NCBI RefSeq assembly: GCF_016342275.1
Contig: NZ_JAEIOT010000011.1
Coordinates: forward strand, 181,212-245,211
From: Corynebacterium marambiense
Lineage (GTDB): Bacteria; Actinomycetota; Actinomycetes; Mycobacteriales; Mycobacteriaceae
Direction: 5' to 3'
DNA: 64,000 nt
A model generated the notes under the pieces. That model had not been told where the DNA came from. It saw only the letters and a list, made by a program, of their open reading frames with translations, and made no database searches. Shown here piece after piece: positions 8,799 to 18,142 of this stretch; positions within the stretch are counted from its first letter, which is position 1; every line of letters starts with the position of its first letter. A program made the translations under genes and the position numbers.

Positions 8799-10835
8799 AT
8801 GGGAGAAAACAACCGGACCAATGTGGGGACGGATGGAGAGGCCACGGAAACCACGGAGTTTCGTGAGAATTTCTGGACTGTTGATGGGATTCCGGACAGC
8901 TATCCCCGAATAGTTCGAGGGGCGATCTGGATGGTCGCTATGTTGTTCCGGTTGGTTGCGTTGCCGCTCCGACTGTTGCTCTGGGGTCTGGAACGACCCT
9001 GTGTAACAGATGCCGACGTACAAAGTGAACAGTCAGCGAAGTCAGTCTCCACAGGTCATGGGGATGGCAGCGACGGGGAATCTCCCCGGTATATTTCCCG
9101 CTGGCGGACTATAAGAGATAGACAACAGATCGCTACCATCGGTGTTTTCCTTGTTCTCCCGGTCGCTCTCATAGGGGAGGGGTGGGGTGCCCTCTGGAAA
9201 GGGCTCGGTTCCGGTCCTGCATGGCAGTGGATTCTTGTTGGTTTAGCGGTAGCGGTAGTTCTGGTGTGGCTGAGTGTGTGGCTCACAGAGCTTGTGCCCG
9301 AGCCTGGGAAACGGTGGAAACACGGTGACGGAGGCTCGGGTGCCGAGGTCCCGAATAAGGCGCCCTATGCCGAGCGGCTTTTTGTTCTTCTCGCGGTGCT
9401 CGCTCTCGCTGCGGGTGTGCGGGTGATCCTTGTTTCAGACCTTGAGCGGACGGTCCAATTGGCTGCAGGGTTATTTGCTGCTGGGGGTGTTGCCCTGTCT
9501 GTGTGGGCTACTCAACGACGGTCCTTGGATCAGCAGGAGCGGGAAGATAAACGACAGCATGACCGACTCGTCAGGGAAAGCGTACTGCAGGACGATCGGC
9601 TTCGGCGCGAAGCCGAGCTTCAGAATGAGCGGCTCGAACGGCAGGCCGAGCTTCAAAATGTTCGTCTCGAGCGAGACGCGAAACTCCAGAACGAGCGGCT
9701 CGAATTCGACTCGTTCCGTGGGAGCCGGCAGTTGTCGGTTCAGCAGCGTCTTGATCTGTCGCAGAAACTCGCGGTGTCCATCGGCCATCTTGCGCATGAT
9801 GATGTCACGGTCCGTGCGGCGGCGGTGGCGGAGCTGATTTTCCAGATTGATGATTGGTCGTCTCTCGAAAGGTCCGAAAGGGCAGTGATCGAGGTATCTG
9901 CCGACCAACAAAAAGAGCACAAGATCAAAGAACTGGAAAATGAGAGTCTTCGACGGCGCCAGGAGCTGTTTGATCTCGCGTTCAAATCGGATATCCGTGG
10001 GCAGTCGGTCTCAGAAGTCAGAACCAGGGGAGCGGGGCCGCGTCTGGTGGATGGTGATCGGGGTTGTTTTGCTGGTGTGGATCTTTCCGGGATGGTGGCC
10101 CCGGGCGCTCAAGCGCCGGAGGCTAGCCTGAAAGGGATGAAGCTGCGGGGTGCTCATTTGGAGCGGGCGAACCTGCAGAGGGCTCATTTGGAGGGGGCGA
10201 ACCTGGGGCTTGCTCGTTTGGATGGGGCGGACCTGCGGAAGGCTCGTTTGGAGGGAGCGCACCTGGGGGAGGCTCGTTTGGAGGGGGTGGACCTGCGGGA
10301 TGCTCATTTAGAGGAGGCGGACCTGCGGGGGGTGAAGCTGGAGGGGGCGAAACTGCGGGATGCTCATTTGGAGAGGGCGTACCTGGGGGAGGCTCGTTTG
10401 GAGGGGGCGAACCTGGGGGAGGCTCGTTTGGAGGGGGCGTACCTGGGGGAGGCTCGTTTGGAGGGGGCGTACCTGGGGGAGGCTCGTTTGGAGGGGGCGT
10501 ACCTGGGGGAGGCTCGTTTGGAGGGGGCGAAACTGCGGGGTGCTCGTTTGGAGGGGGCGTACCTGGGGGGTGCTCGTTTGGAGGGGACGGACCTGCGGGG
10601 TGTCCATTTGGAGGGGGCGAACCTGCGGTTTGCTCGTTTGGAAGGGGCGAAACTCGCTGACGGGGATGACGATTGGTTTCTGCTCGGTCCCTGCACCTTC
10701 GACGAGAACACCCAATGGCAGGACGCTACCTACAGTCCCTCCACGGTTTTCCCCGAGGGCTTCGATCCGAAAACTCGCGGCATGAAACTGGTTGATGACC
10801 CGGAACCGGAGGAGACCCCGGAGGATAACGACTAG
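8799..10835 (+). CDS. Membrane-anchored pentapeptide-repeat protein, paralogue 2
   Basis: 678 aa from the ATG at 8799. It shares its plan with the gene at 6249. Likely membrane helices lie at about 42-64, 111-130, 143-163, 193-213 and 219-237. Next come the shared motif SVWATQRRS, a helical linker, QLSVQQRLDLSQKL, about 35 pentapeptides (residues 446-620), and the shared tail TQWQDATYSPSTVFPEGFDP. It has an extra N-terminal helix and an 11-residue repeat (LQNERLERQAE type, residues 263-305) that the paralogue lacks. The repeat array alternates ARLEG and A(Y/N/H)LGE units. The pair looks like an old tandem duplication whose arrays then expanded separately. Role unknown. Confidence 0.85.
   Translation: MGENNRTNVGTDGEATETTEFRENFWTVDGIPDSYPRIVRGAIWMVAMLFRLVALPLRLLLWGLERPCVTDADVQSEQSAKSVSTGHGDGSDGESPRYISRWRTIRDRQQIATIGVFLVLPVALIGEGWGALWKGLGSGPAWQWILVGLAVAVVLVWLSVWLTELVPEPGKRWKHGDGGSGAEVPNKAPYAERLFVLLAVLALAAGVRVILVSDLERTVQLAAGLFAAGGVALSVWATQRRSLDQQEREDKRQHDRLVRESVLQDDRLRREAELQNERLERQAELQNVRLERDAKLQNERLEFDSFRGSRQLSVQQRLDLSQKLAVSIGHLAHDDVTVRAAAVAELIFQIDDWSSLERSERAVIEVSADQQKEHKIKELENESLRRRQELFDLAFKSDIRGQSVSEVRTRGAGPRLVDGDRGCFAGVDLSGMVAPGAQAPEASLKGMKLRGAHLERANLQRAHLEGANLGLARLDGADLRKARLEGAHLGEARLEGVDLRDAHLEEADLRGVKLEGAKLRDAHLERAYLGEARLEGANLGEARLEGAYLGEARLEGAYLGEARLEGAYLGEARLEGAKLRGARLEGAYLGGARLEGTDLRGVHLEGANLRFARLEGAKLADGDDDWFLLGPCTFDENTQWQDATYSPSTVFPEGFDPKTRGMKLVDDPEPEETPEDND
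9585..9700 (+). repeat. 33-bp repeats encoding hendecad coiled coil
   Basis: About three and a half 11-residue units (RLRREAELQNE, RLERQAELQNV, RLERDAKLQNE) lie between the membrane part and the shared linker. Eleven-residue periodicity is typical of right-handed coiled coils. The DNA units are diverged copies of each other. Confidence 0.7.
10136..10660 (+). repeat. 15/30-bp coding tandem repeats (pentapeptide array 2)
   Basis: About 35 pentapeptide units. Inside lies a higher-order 30-bp repeat (two pentapeptides, AYLGEARLEG), nearly identical five times in a row at about 10378-10530. Confidence 0.9.
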
Positions 10836-10987
10836 CGCTCATACTGTGACGCGGCCGGGGTGAGCGCCCGATCCACGATCAGGCAGATTCCATCCCCTCC
10901 ACCCGTTGTACCCCGTACCTCACTATTTCGGCCTGTGCGCTGGCCGGTCTCCACCTCCACCCGCCTTCCCCTGTGCTGGAACTTGAC

Positions 10988-10993
10988 TACTCT
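10988..10993 (+). promoter_or_regulatory. -10 box TACTCT for a leaderless start
   Basis: TACTCT is followed after 7 nt by the ATG at 11001. No Shine-Dalgarno sequence precedes this start. Confidence 0.45.
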
Positions 10994-11000
10994 GTGGGGT

Positions 11001-11834
11001 ATGAGCCTTCTGATCAGTCCCACTGAACTCGCCGATGGAATGCAGACCGGAATCAAGACGACGCTCCTGGCGTCGATGTGGTTGCCCGGCCCCGAGAACG
11101 CTGGCTTCGAGTACTACCGAGGCAAGCACATCCCCAACTCTATTTTCTGTGATCCGGCGCGTGCGTTGGCGTCGGCGCCGTCGAGCAAGCTGGGGCGGAA
11201 TCCGCTGCCTGATCCTGTGAGCCTGCAGAAATGGTTCGAACGTTGGGGTTTGAATGATAAACACCGTGTTGTTGTCTACGACGGTGGTCGTGGTTTGATG
11301 TCTGCCCGCGCCTGGTGGATTTTGACGTGGGCGGGTGTCCCTGATGTTCAGATTCTTGATGGTGGGCTCGCGGCGTGGATCAAAGAGGGGCGCCGTCATG
11401 CTGGTGGCCCGGGGAATCTGCCGCAGAAGTGCACTCTTGAGGTGAATCCGGGGCAGTTGCCGGTGGCGTCGATTGATGATGTGAAGAGTTTTGATGGTGT
11501 CCTTCTTGATGTTCGTCAGGAAAACCGTTACACGGGTCGTAAGGAGCGGATGGATCTGAAGGCTGGGCATATTCCCGGGGCGGTGAATCTTCCGACTCGT
11601 CGTTTGGTGAATGAGGATAAGACGTTCCGGAGTCCGGGGGAGATTCGTGCGGAGTTTGAGGCTGTGGGTGTGGAGGATCCGTCGAAGGTGATTGTTTATT
11701 CGGGGTCTGGTTTGCATTCTGCTCTGGCGGTTGCGGCGATGCATCATGCTGGTATGCCGGGTGCTGCGGTGTATATCGGTGGTTGGTCGCAGTGGTGCGC
11801 GGACCCGAAGAACCCGGTGTCCACGGTTGTCTGA
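11001..11834 (+). CDS. Tandem-rhodanese sulfurtransferase-like protein without catalytic Cys
   Basis: 277 aa with two rhodanese domains, as in thiosulfate and 3-mercaptopyruvate sulfurtransferases (SseA type). The first domain (to about residue 125) has the usual non-catalytic VVVYDGG. In the second, the active-site loop that normally reads YCGSGVTA reads YSGSGLHSA: the nucleophile position is Ser234 (codon TCG at 11700-11702). A TCG codon needs more than one change from either Cys codon, so a sequencing error is unlikely. It could be a non-catalytic binding protein or use another chemistry. The location between clpB and pyrE resembles that of a sulfurtransferase gene in related genomes. Codon choice is richer in T-ending codons than downstream genes. 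Confidence 0.85.
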   Translation: MSLLISPTELADGMQTGIKTTLLASMWLPGPENAGFEYYRGKHIPNSIFCDPARALASAPSSKLGRNPLPDPVSLQKWFERWGLNDKHRVVVYDGGRGLMSARAWWILTWAGVPDVQILDGGLAAWIKEGRRHAGGPGNLPQKCTLEVNPGQLPVASIDDVKSFDGVLLDVRQENRYTGRKERMDLKAGHIPGAVNLPTRRLVNEDKTFRSPGEIRAEFEAVGVEDPSKVIVYSGSGLHSALAVAAMHHAGMPGAAVYIGGWSQWCADPKNPVSTVV

Positions 11835-11984
11835 TCAGTAACAATCTCCCTGCTGGGGAGTGGGTCAGGGCGGGGCGATTGCTGGCAGATGCTCGTGGGA
11901 TGTGGAAAGCCCGTGTTCTCCCCACCGGACACCGCCGTGAATGTTCCTGGGCGGGGGCGCGTGGGGCGCTAGACTCGGAGCCAA

Positions 11985-13346
11985 ATGCTAACCGAAACTC
12001 TCCTCCTGCTCGCCGGGGCCTCCGCCGCCGGTGCCGTCGCCCTGACGCTCGCCGCGAACCGCCGCGACGCGCTCACCCGTCGGGCCGCCGCCGATGCCGA
12101 CGAGGCCTCCGGTCCTGTCCCCGACGCGGAAAACGACCTCCCCGGGGACGACAGCTGCGCGTCCGTCGCTGATGCGGAGCCGATCCGGGAACCCGACGAA
12201 GACACCCCGGTCCCGCAGTATGCTCTCGAACCGGACCGTGCGGAGGCTACGGTCCCGGAAGACGAGGAACCCGGGGCTGGTGCTGACGTGATCGACGTGG
12301 AGGTCGAGGACCAGCTGCGGGACGTGCCGGTCGTGACGCCGGACGAACGGGACGACCGCATGCAGGAAGCGGGCGCCGTTGATGAGACCCCGGCCGACCC
12401 GGACACCCCCGGGGAGAAGAGCCGTGTCCCGGGGTCGACGGTCGGCGACCACGGTGGCCTGCACCTTCCCGGGTTCCCGAGACGGCAGCGGCGCCGGTGG
12501 GCCACCGCCAACGGCTACGACTACAGCAAGGGCGACGCGTTCCTCACCGATGAATGGAGCTACGGCCCCGCCGGGACCGGGGCCGTAGCCAGGGATGTCG
12601 TCAGCGGTGTGACGTCCGGCCATGAGTTCCACCTCACCGACCTGGGGCAGCAGACGGTCCTCGCGTTCCGTCGCGTCACCGGGAGCGCAGCGGTCGTCGA
12701 GATGTCCCGCACCGCAGATGACCGGGAGAGTTCCTTCCGACTCGGGGACTTCGCCGTGTTCTGCGCGGAGCCCGATGTCGCACGCCGGTTCGTCGATGAG
12801 CGGGTCACCGCCGCGATGGAGGCACTCCCGGCTGCGGTGACGATGGTCTGGACGGAGTCACGGTGGATCATCGCCCAGCTTGTCCGGCGGAGTTCCCCGG
12901 CGGATTGGGACGCGGCACTCGAACCCATGGCGCTGCTGGCCGATGCGGCCTGCACCCTTCCGCCGCGTGCCGGGGAGGCCCCGCTCCGGGATACCGGGGG
13001 ACTGGATCCCTCCCGGCCGCTGCCACTGCCGCACCAGTGTCCGGACCACACTGAGGACGAGACTGAGGGGACGGAGGTGCCCCCCGCGCAGCCCCTGGTC
13101 CAACGCCCCGATGAGCCGGTGGAGCTGCCCAGTCGGTTCCGCTCGGAGCAGCGCGGTACCGTGGAACCACGTGCCGTCGGCGGCGACGAGATCGACGCAA
13201 TCGCCGACGGCCGGGACGTGGACCCCCAACCCGGCGGGGTGCGTGTTCCGCGGACCTTCCGGACCGGTCCGAGCATCTTCACCGACTCCGGGGCCGACGC
13301 TGAAGCCCCGGACACCGACAACCCGACTACACCCGAGGAGCCCTGA
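11985..13346 (+). CDS. Membrane-anchored hypothetical protein
   Basis: 453 aa. Residues 2-24 form a hydrophobic segment (LTETLLLLAGASAAGAVALTL), followed by a long acidic, low-complexity region (25-145). A compact domain (about 155-320) starts HLPGFPRRQRRRWATANGYDY and includes GHEFHLTDLGQQTVLAFRRV and ESRWIIAQLVRR. The proline-rich tail follows. No family recognised. A -10 box TAGACT (11970-11975) lies 9 nt before the ATG. The stop is 6 nt before pyrE, so the two are probably co-transcribed. Confidence 0.75.
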   Translation: MLTETLLLLAGASAAGAVALTLAANRRDALTRRAAADADEASGPVPDAENDLPGDDSCASVADAEPIREPDEDTPVPQYALEPDRAEATVPEDEEPGAGADVIDVEVEDQLRDVPVVTPDERDDRMQEAGAVDETPADPDTPGEKSRVPGSTVGDHGGLHLPGFPRRQRRRWATANGYDYSKGDAFLTDEWSYGPAGTGAVARDVVSGVTSGHEFHLTDLGQQTVLAFRRVTGSAAVVEMSRTADDRESSFRLGDFAVFCAEPDVARRFVDERVTAAMEALPAAVTMVWTESRWIIAQLVRRSSPADWDAALEPMALLADAACTLPPRAGEAPLRDTGGLDPSRPLPLPHQCPDHTEDETEGTEVPPAQPLVQRPDEPVELPSRFRSEQRGTVEPRAVGGDEIDAIADGRDVDPQPGGVRVPRTFRTGPSIFTDSGADAEAPDTDNPTTPEEP

Positions 13347-13352
13347 ACAGCC

Positions 13353-13901
13353 GTGACCCCGACGCCCACCGAAGCCCGTAGAGAACTCGCCGAACTGGTC
13401 AAGGAACTCGCCGTCGTCCACGGCCGGGTGACTCTCTCGTCCGGCAGGGAGGCCGACTACTACGTCGATCTCCGGCGCGCGACGCTGCACCATCGGGCGT
13501 CGAGGCTGATTGGCGAGCTGCTGCGCGAACTCACTGCGGACTGGGACTATGTCGCGGTCGGCGGACTGACGCTCGGGGCGGACCCCGTGGCCACCGCTGT
13601 CATGCACGCGGACGGACGGGCGATCGACGCGTTCGTCGTCCGCAAGGAGACGAAGAAGCATGGCATGCAGCGTCGGATCGAGGGGCCGGACATCGTCGGA
13701 AAGAAGGTCCTCGTCGTCGAGGACACCACCACCACCGGCAACTCGCCGCTCACCGCGGTGGAGGCGCTGCGTGAGGCCGGCGCCGAGGTCGTGGGTGTCG
13801 CCACGGTCGTGGACCGTGCCACCGGCGCGGACAAGGTCATCGCCGACGCCGGACTCGAGTACCGCTACCTGCTGGGTCTGTCGGATCTCGGCCTTGAGTG
13901 A
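13353..13901 (+). CDS. pyrE: Orotate phosphoribosyltransferase
   Basis: 182 aa from a GTG start. It converts orotate and PRPP to orotidine 5'-phosphate in pyrimidine synthesis. The PRPP-binding motif VLVVEDTTTTGNS lies near residue 115, with the family's flexible-loop residues KETKKHG just before it. The N-terminal LSSGREADYYVDLR stretch fits the family. The next gene overlaps its end by 8 nt. Confidence 0.93.
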   Translation: MTPTPTEARRELAELVKELAVVHGRVTLSSGREADYYVDLRRATLHHRASRLIGELLRELTADWDYVAVGGLTLGADPVATAVMHADGRAIDAFVVRKETKKHGMQRRIEGPDIVGKKVLVVEDTTTTGNSPLTAVEALREAGAEVVGVATVVDRATGADKVIADAGLEYRYLLGLSDLGLE

Positions 13902-14592
13902 GAAGCTGACCGACACCCGGGAGGAACACGACGGTACGCGGCCCGGCCCGACCGAGTGGGGTGTGAGTCGGGTCGGCGTCGGCCCCTGGGCCGAGGAGCA
14001 TCCGGGCGAACCGCTCCCGACGGATCCACGTTTCGACCCGACACTCCTCGCGGAGGGGGACCGCCGCAACGTCGTCGACGCCTACCGCTACCTGACCCGG
14101 GAGGCGATCGTCGCGGACATCGACACCCGCAGGCACCCACTGCATATCGCGATCGAGAACTTCGAGAACGACGCGAACATCGGGACCGTCGTGCGCACCG
14201 CCAACGCCTTCGCCGTGGACACCGTGCACATCGTCGGTCGGCGCCGGTGGAACCGGCGTGGTGCGATGGTGACCGACCGCTACCAGCATCTGCTGCACCA
14301 TCCGGACGTCGAAGCCCTCCTGGCGTGGGCCGCGGATCGGGACATTACCGTCGTCGCCGTCGACAACACGCCCGGATCTGTTCCCCTGGAGACTGCCCGT
14401 CTACCGGAACGGTGTCTGCTGTTGTTCGGGCAGGAGGGGCCGGGTGTTACGGAGGCTGCGCGTGCCGGTGCGTTGATGACCTGTTCCATCGCGCAGTTCG
14501 GTTCGACGCGATCGATTAACGCGGGGGTCGCCGCAGGTATCGCGATGCACAGGTGGGTGACGCAGCATGCGGACCTCGACCAGGCCTGGTGA
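13894..14592 (+). CDS. SpoU/TrmH-family RNA 2'-O-methyltransferase
   Basis: 232 aa from a TTG at 13894 that overlaps the pyrE stop; the start is uncertain and a GTG at 13963 (209 aa) is a good alternative. The SPOUT domain shows motif 1 NFENDANIGTVVRTANAF, motif 2 LLLFGQEGPGV, and motif 3 STRSINAGVAAGIAMHRW. The family methylates ribose in tRNA or rRNA using S-adenosylmethionine, through a trefoil knot. The exact target cannot be told. It follows pyrE without a gap. Confidence 0.88.
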   Translation: MSEKLTDTREEHDGTRPGPTEWGVSRVGVGPWAEEHPGEPLPTDPRFDPTLLAEGDRRNVVDAYRYLTREAIVADIDTRRHPLHIAIENFENDANIGTVVRTANAFAVDTVHIVGRRRWNRRGAMVTDRYQHLLHHPDVEALLAWAADRDITVVAVDNTPGSVPLETARLPERCLLLFGQEGPGVTEAARAGALMTCSIAQFGSTRSINAGVAAGIAMHRWVTQHADLDQAW

Positions 14593-14656
14593 TACCATTT
14601 GCTCTGCTAGGACGGCGTTTGACGTGGGGTAAGTAACATCCCGCCGATCACGAGAG

Positions 14657-15868
14657 ATGAACCATAACGTGCAAGAAAAATGGGCCCACCGCGCTGACCT
14701 CGCGGAAGCTGCGATCAACGAGCGGCACGCGAGCCGACTTTGGCTGCTTCCGTACACCAATCTGGCCGTGGTTGCGTGGCCTCCGACTACCCGGGACAAG
14801 ATCTTCCTCCGGTGGCATTACTGGTGGCAGGCCCACTACCTGGACTGTCTCATCGACGCCGCCGTGCGGCGCCCCACCCCGGCCCGCCAACAGCGGATCA
14901 GGCAGACCCTGCGCGGGATAAGGATCCGTAACCTCCGCAGGCTCACCGCGAACCAGTACTACGATGACAAGGCCTGGCTCGCCCTGGCCGGGGAGCGCGT
15001 GAAGGAGGTGAAGAAGTTCCGCACGCCGAAGGCGATCAAACCCCTGGAGAACAACATCATCGCCGGTGCGGACAACCTCACCGGTGTGCTGCCGTGGCGC
15101 ACGAACGAGACGTTCTACAACGTTCCCACCAATGGTCCGGCCGCGATCATGATGGCCCGGTCGGAGCATCTCGAGCAGGCGATCGGTCTCACTGACTGGA
15201 TCTTCGACAACCTCATCAATGAGCAGGGTCTGGTCATGGACGGGGTCCGGCTGCGGATGCACGGGCCCGAGATCGTCCGCGACATCCATCCCTACTGCCA
15301 GGGAGTCACCCTCGGGGCGTGCCTCGAGATTTCCGAGAAGCTGCGGGAACGCGCGGGACTCGAACCCGGACAGCCGATCACCGGGATCGATGACGCGGAG
15401 AAGGCGGAGCACCTCATGCTCTGGATTACGCGCCTGCGGGAACTGGTGCACGCGGTGGCCAAGGACATGGCGACACCGGCTGGGGTGATCGACGCGCGCA
15501 CGGGTGGCGGCGATGGCGGTCTGTTCAAGGGCATCCTGGTGCGCTACCTCGCGGAGGTCGCCGTCCGACTGTCGGAGGACACCCCGTTGAACAGGGCGAC
15601 GCGGAAGATCGCTGCGCGTCTGGTTCTCGCGTCAGCGGAGGCGGTGTGGAAGAACCGGCTGGAGATCGACGGGCTCCCGGTGTTTGGTGCGGATTGGACA
15701 ACGGACGCGAACCTCCCGCGGAACGCGGGTGTCGTGGGTACCTCGATCGCCGGTGCGGTCCGCAGTTCCGAGATCCCGGAGCGGGACCTGTCGGTGCAGC
15801 TGTCCGGGTGGATGCTCATTGAGGCCGCGGCGAAGGTCTCCGCGGCCGGGTACACGTACAACGGATGA
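14657..15868 (+). CDS. Glycoside hydrolase family 76-like protein
   Basis: 403 aa. The paired aspartates that form the GH76 active site appear as YYDDKAW (near residue 105). Other family hallmarks are the WRTNETFYNVPTNGPAAIMMAR stretch and IDARTGGGDGGLFKGILVRYLAEV. GH76 enzymes are alpha-1,6-mannanases or act on mannan-type glycans. There is no signal peptide, so this member would be cytoplasmic, which is odd for a mannanase; a role in turning over mannosylated intermediates is only a guess. The ATG has a weak upstream GAGAG. Confidence 0.8.
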   Translation: MNHNVQEKWAHRADLAEAAINERHASRLWLLPYTNLAVVAWPPTTRDKIFLRWHYWWQAHYLDCLIDAAVRRPTPARQQRIRQTLRGIRIRNLRRLTANQYYDDKAWLALAGERVKEVKKFRTPKAIKPLENNIIAGADNLTGVLPWRTNETFYNVPTNGPAAIMMARSEHLEQAIGLTDWIFDNLINEQGLVMDGVRLRMHGPEIVRDIHPYCQGVTLGACLEISEKLRERAGLEPGQPITGIDDAEKAEHLMLWITRLRELVHAVAKDMATPAGVIDARTGGGDGGLFKGILVRYLAEVAVRLSEDTPLNRATRKIAARLVLASAEAVWKNRLEIDGLPVFGADWTTDANLPRNAGVVGTSIAGAVRSSEIPERDLSVQLSGWMLIEAAAKVSAAGYTYNG

Positions 15869-16203
15869 AGCGGATCGGGGCCCGGATAGGGCCCGGTGAC
15901 GCCATGCCACATTCTGGGACTGTGCCCGCACGGTCATCTGTTCGGGCAGTGGTCGATCTCACGTCCCGAACGGGGGACGGGTGTCGGTCTCACCACCTGC
16001 GAATTTGCTTGAAGCACAGGTCCGAAACCAGTCAATCGGGCACAAAATCACAAAATCGGGCGATCAGGGTCGGCGAGAAGTCACCGGTGGGGGCATAATT
16101 GAGGGCAGGACGACCGCACCGGCGGTCGCGGACCGCGCTGGCGCGGTCGTGGCCCCACGGTGTGATCGACACAGAGAACGTCGCACCACGAAAAGGAGAG
16201 CAC
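15869..16203 (+). promoter_or_regulatory. fba leader region with two hairpins
   Basis: Of the 335 nt between genes, the part next to fba holds a -10-like CATAAT (16094-16099), then two perfect adjacent hairpins: 7-bp stem with loop accg (16111-16128) and 7-bp stem with loop ctgg (16131-16148). The ribosome site AAAGGAGAG follows 50 nt later. If the -10 is right, both hairpins are in the mRNA leader. Nothing clear was seen in 15869-16090. Confidence 0.4.
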
Positions 16204-17238
<1,035 letters not shown>

Positions 17239-17279
17239 CACCCCTGACGTAGTACCCGGGTGGGCAGCTTAGCCCGCCT

Positions 17280-17329
17280 GCACGAGGCCCCGCCCGAACG
17301 GCGACATCCGTTCGGGCGGGGCCTCGTGC
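17280..17329 (+). terminator. Strong intrinsic terminator after fba
   Basis: A perfect 22-bp stem (17280-17301 with 17308-17329) has the 6-nt loop cgacat. It is the longest perfect hairpin noticed in the window. Confidence 0.85.
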
Positions 17330-17386
17330 GTTCCTGCGGTCGGCCCGCATCCGGGTGATTCGGCTCACGTACAGCCATAGTTGGTG

Positions 17387-17424
17387 ACGCTACCCTTACA
17401 TCCGCTCGGCTCCCCGGGTAGCGT
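17387..17424 (+). promoter_or_regulatory. Promoter with overlapping inverted repeat before the ABC importer
   Basis: TTACAT (17396-17401), 17 nt and TAGCGT (17419-17424) can serve as -35 and -10. A 9-bp inverted repeat (ACGCTACCC 17387-17395, GGGTAGCGT 17416-17424) brackets the promoter, so it could be an operator for a local regulator. Confidence 0.4.
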
Positions 17425-17464
17425 CTGAGGAGTGCGCCCGGCCACGGAAGGAAGGGGATGAGCG

Positions 17465-18142
17465 GTGACCACACCAGCCCAGACCCGACCCCGTGACGCG
17501 TGCCTGCGCCTGTCCGCGGTGACGGTGGCCCGTCGCGGAACCGTCCTCATCGACGATCTGTGCCTGACCGTTCGCCCCGGGGAGGTACTCGGAGTGTCGG
17601 GCCCCTCGGGCTGCGGGAAGACCACCCTTCTGCGCGTCATCTCCGGACTCACCACTGATTTCACCGGCGACGTCACCAGACCGGCCGGGCGGATCGGGGT
17701 GGTGTTCCAGGAGCCGCGTCTCCTGCCGTGGCTGACCGCCCGAGCCAACATCGAACTCGTGCTGCCCGACCTACCGCGCAGGGAGCGGACCGCGACGGCC
17801 GACTCGTGGCTCGATCGGGTCGGCCTGGGCGACGTCGCGGAGCTACTGCCGGCCGCGATGTCAGGCGGAATGCGGCAGCGGGTCTCCGTGGCCCGCGCGA
17901 TGGCGACCGAACCGGCGCTTTTGCTCGTCGACGAGCCGTTCGCGTCACTCGACAAGCCCCTGGCCCGCCACCTGCGCCGGCTGCTGCTCGATGTGATCAC
18001 CCGGGACACCGTCACCGTCTGGGTGAGCCACGACCCCGAGGAAATCGCCGAGGTGTCCACCGCTCGCCTGGCATTCGATTCCCCGGAGCCGACCTCTGTA
18101 CAGCTTCATCCACCGACCACACAAGGAAGCGACACACCATGA
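17465..18142 (+). CDS. ABC importer ATPase, nitrate/sulfonate/taurine type
   Basis: 225 aa from a GTG with ribosome site GGAAGGAAGGGG. Walker A GPSGCGKTT (near residue 47), Q-loop VFQEPRLLPWLTA, signature MSGGMRQRVSVARA and Walker B LLLVDEPFASLD are all intact, and the Q-loop wording is typical of the SsuB/TauB/NrtD subfamily. It energises uptake by the permease at 19231 with the lipoprotein at 18139. The stop overlaps the next start (ATGA). The solute is not evident. Confidence 0.9.
   Translation: MTTPAQTRPRDACLRLSAVTVARRGTVLIDDLCLTVRPGEVLGVSGPSGCGKTTLLRVISGLTTDFTGDVTRPAGRIGVVFQEPRLLPWLTARANIELVLPDLPRRERTATADSWLDRVGLGDVAELLPAAMSGGMRQRVSVARAMATEPALLLVDEPFASLDKPLARHLRRLLLDVITRDTVTVWVSHDPEEIAEVSTARLAFDSPEPTSVQLHPPTTQGSDTP

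Noticed and set aside
7326..10660. Regular short repeats that could suggest CRISPR or a variable-number locus
   Set aside because: There are no spacers; units are contiguous and in frame with a protein that uses them. They are coding pentapeptide repeats.
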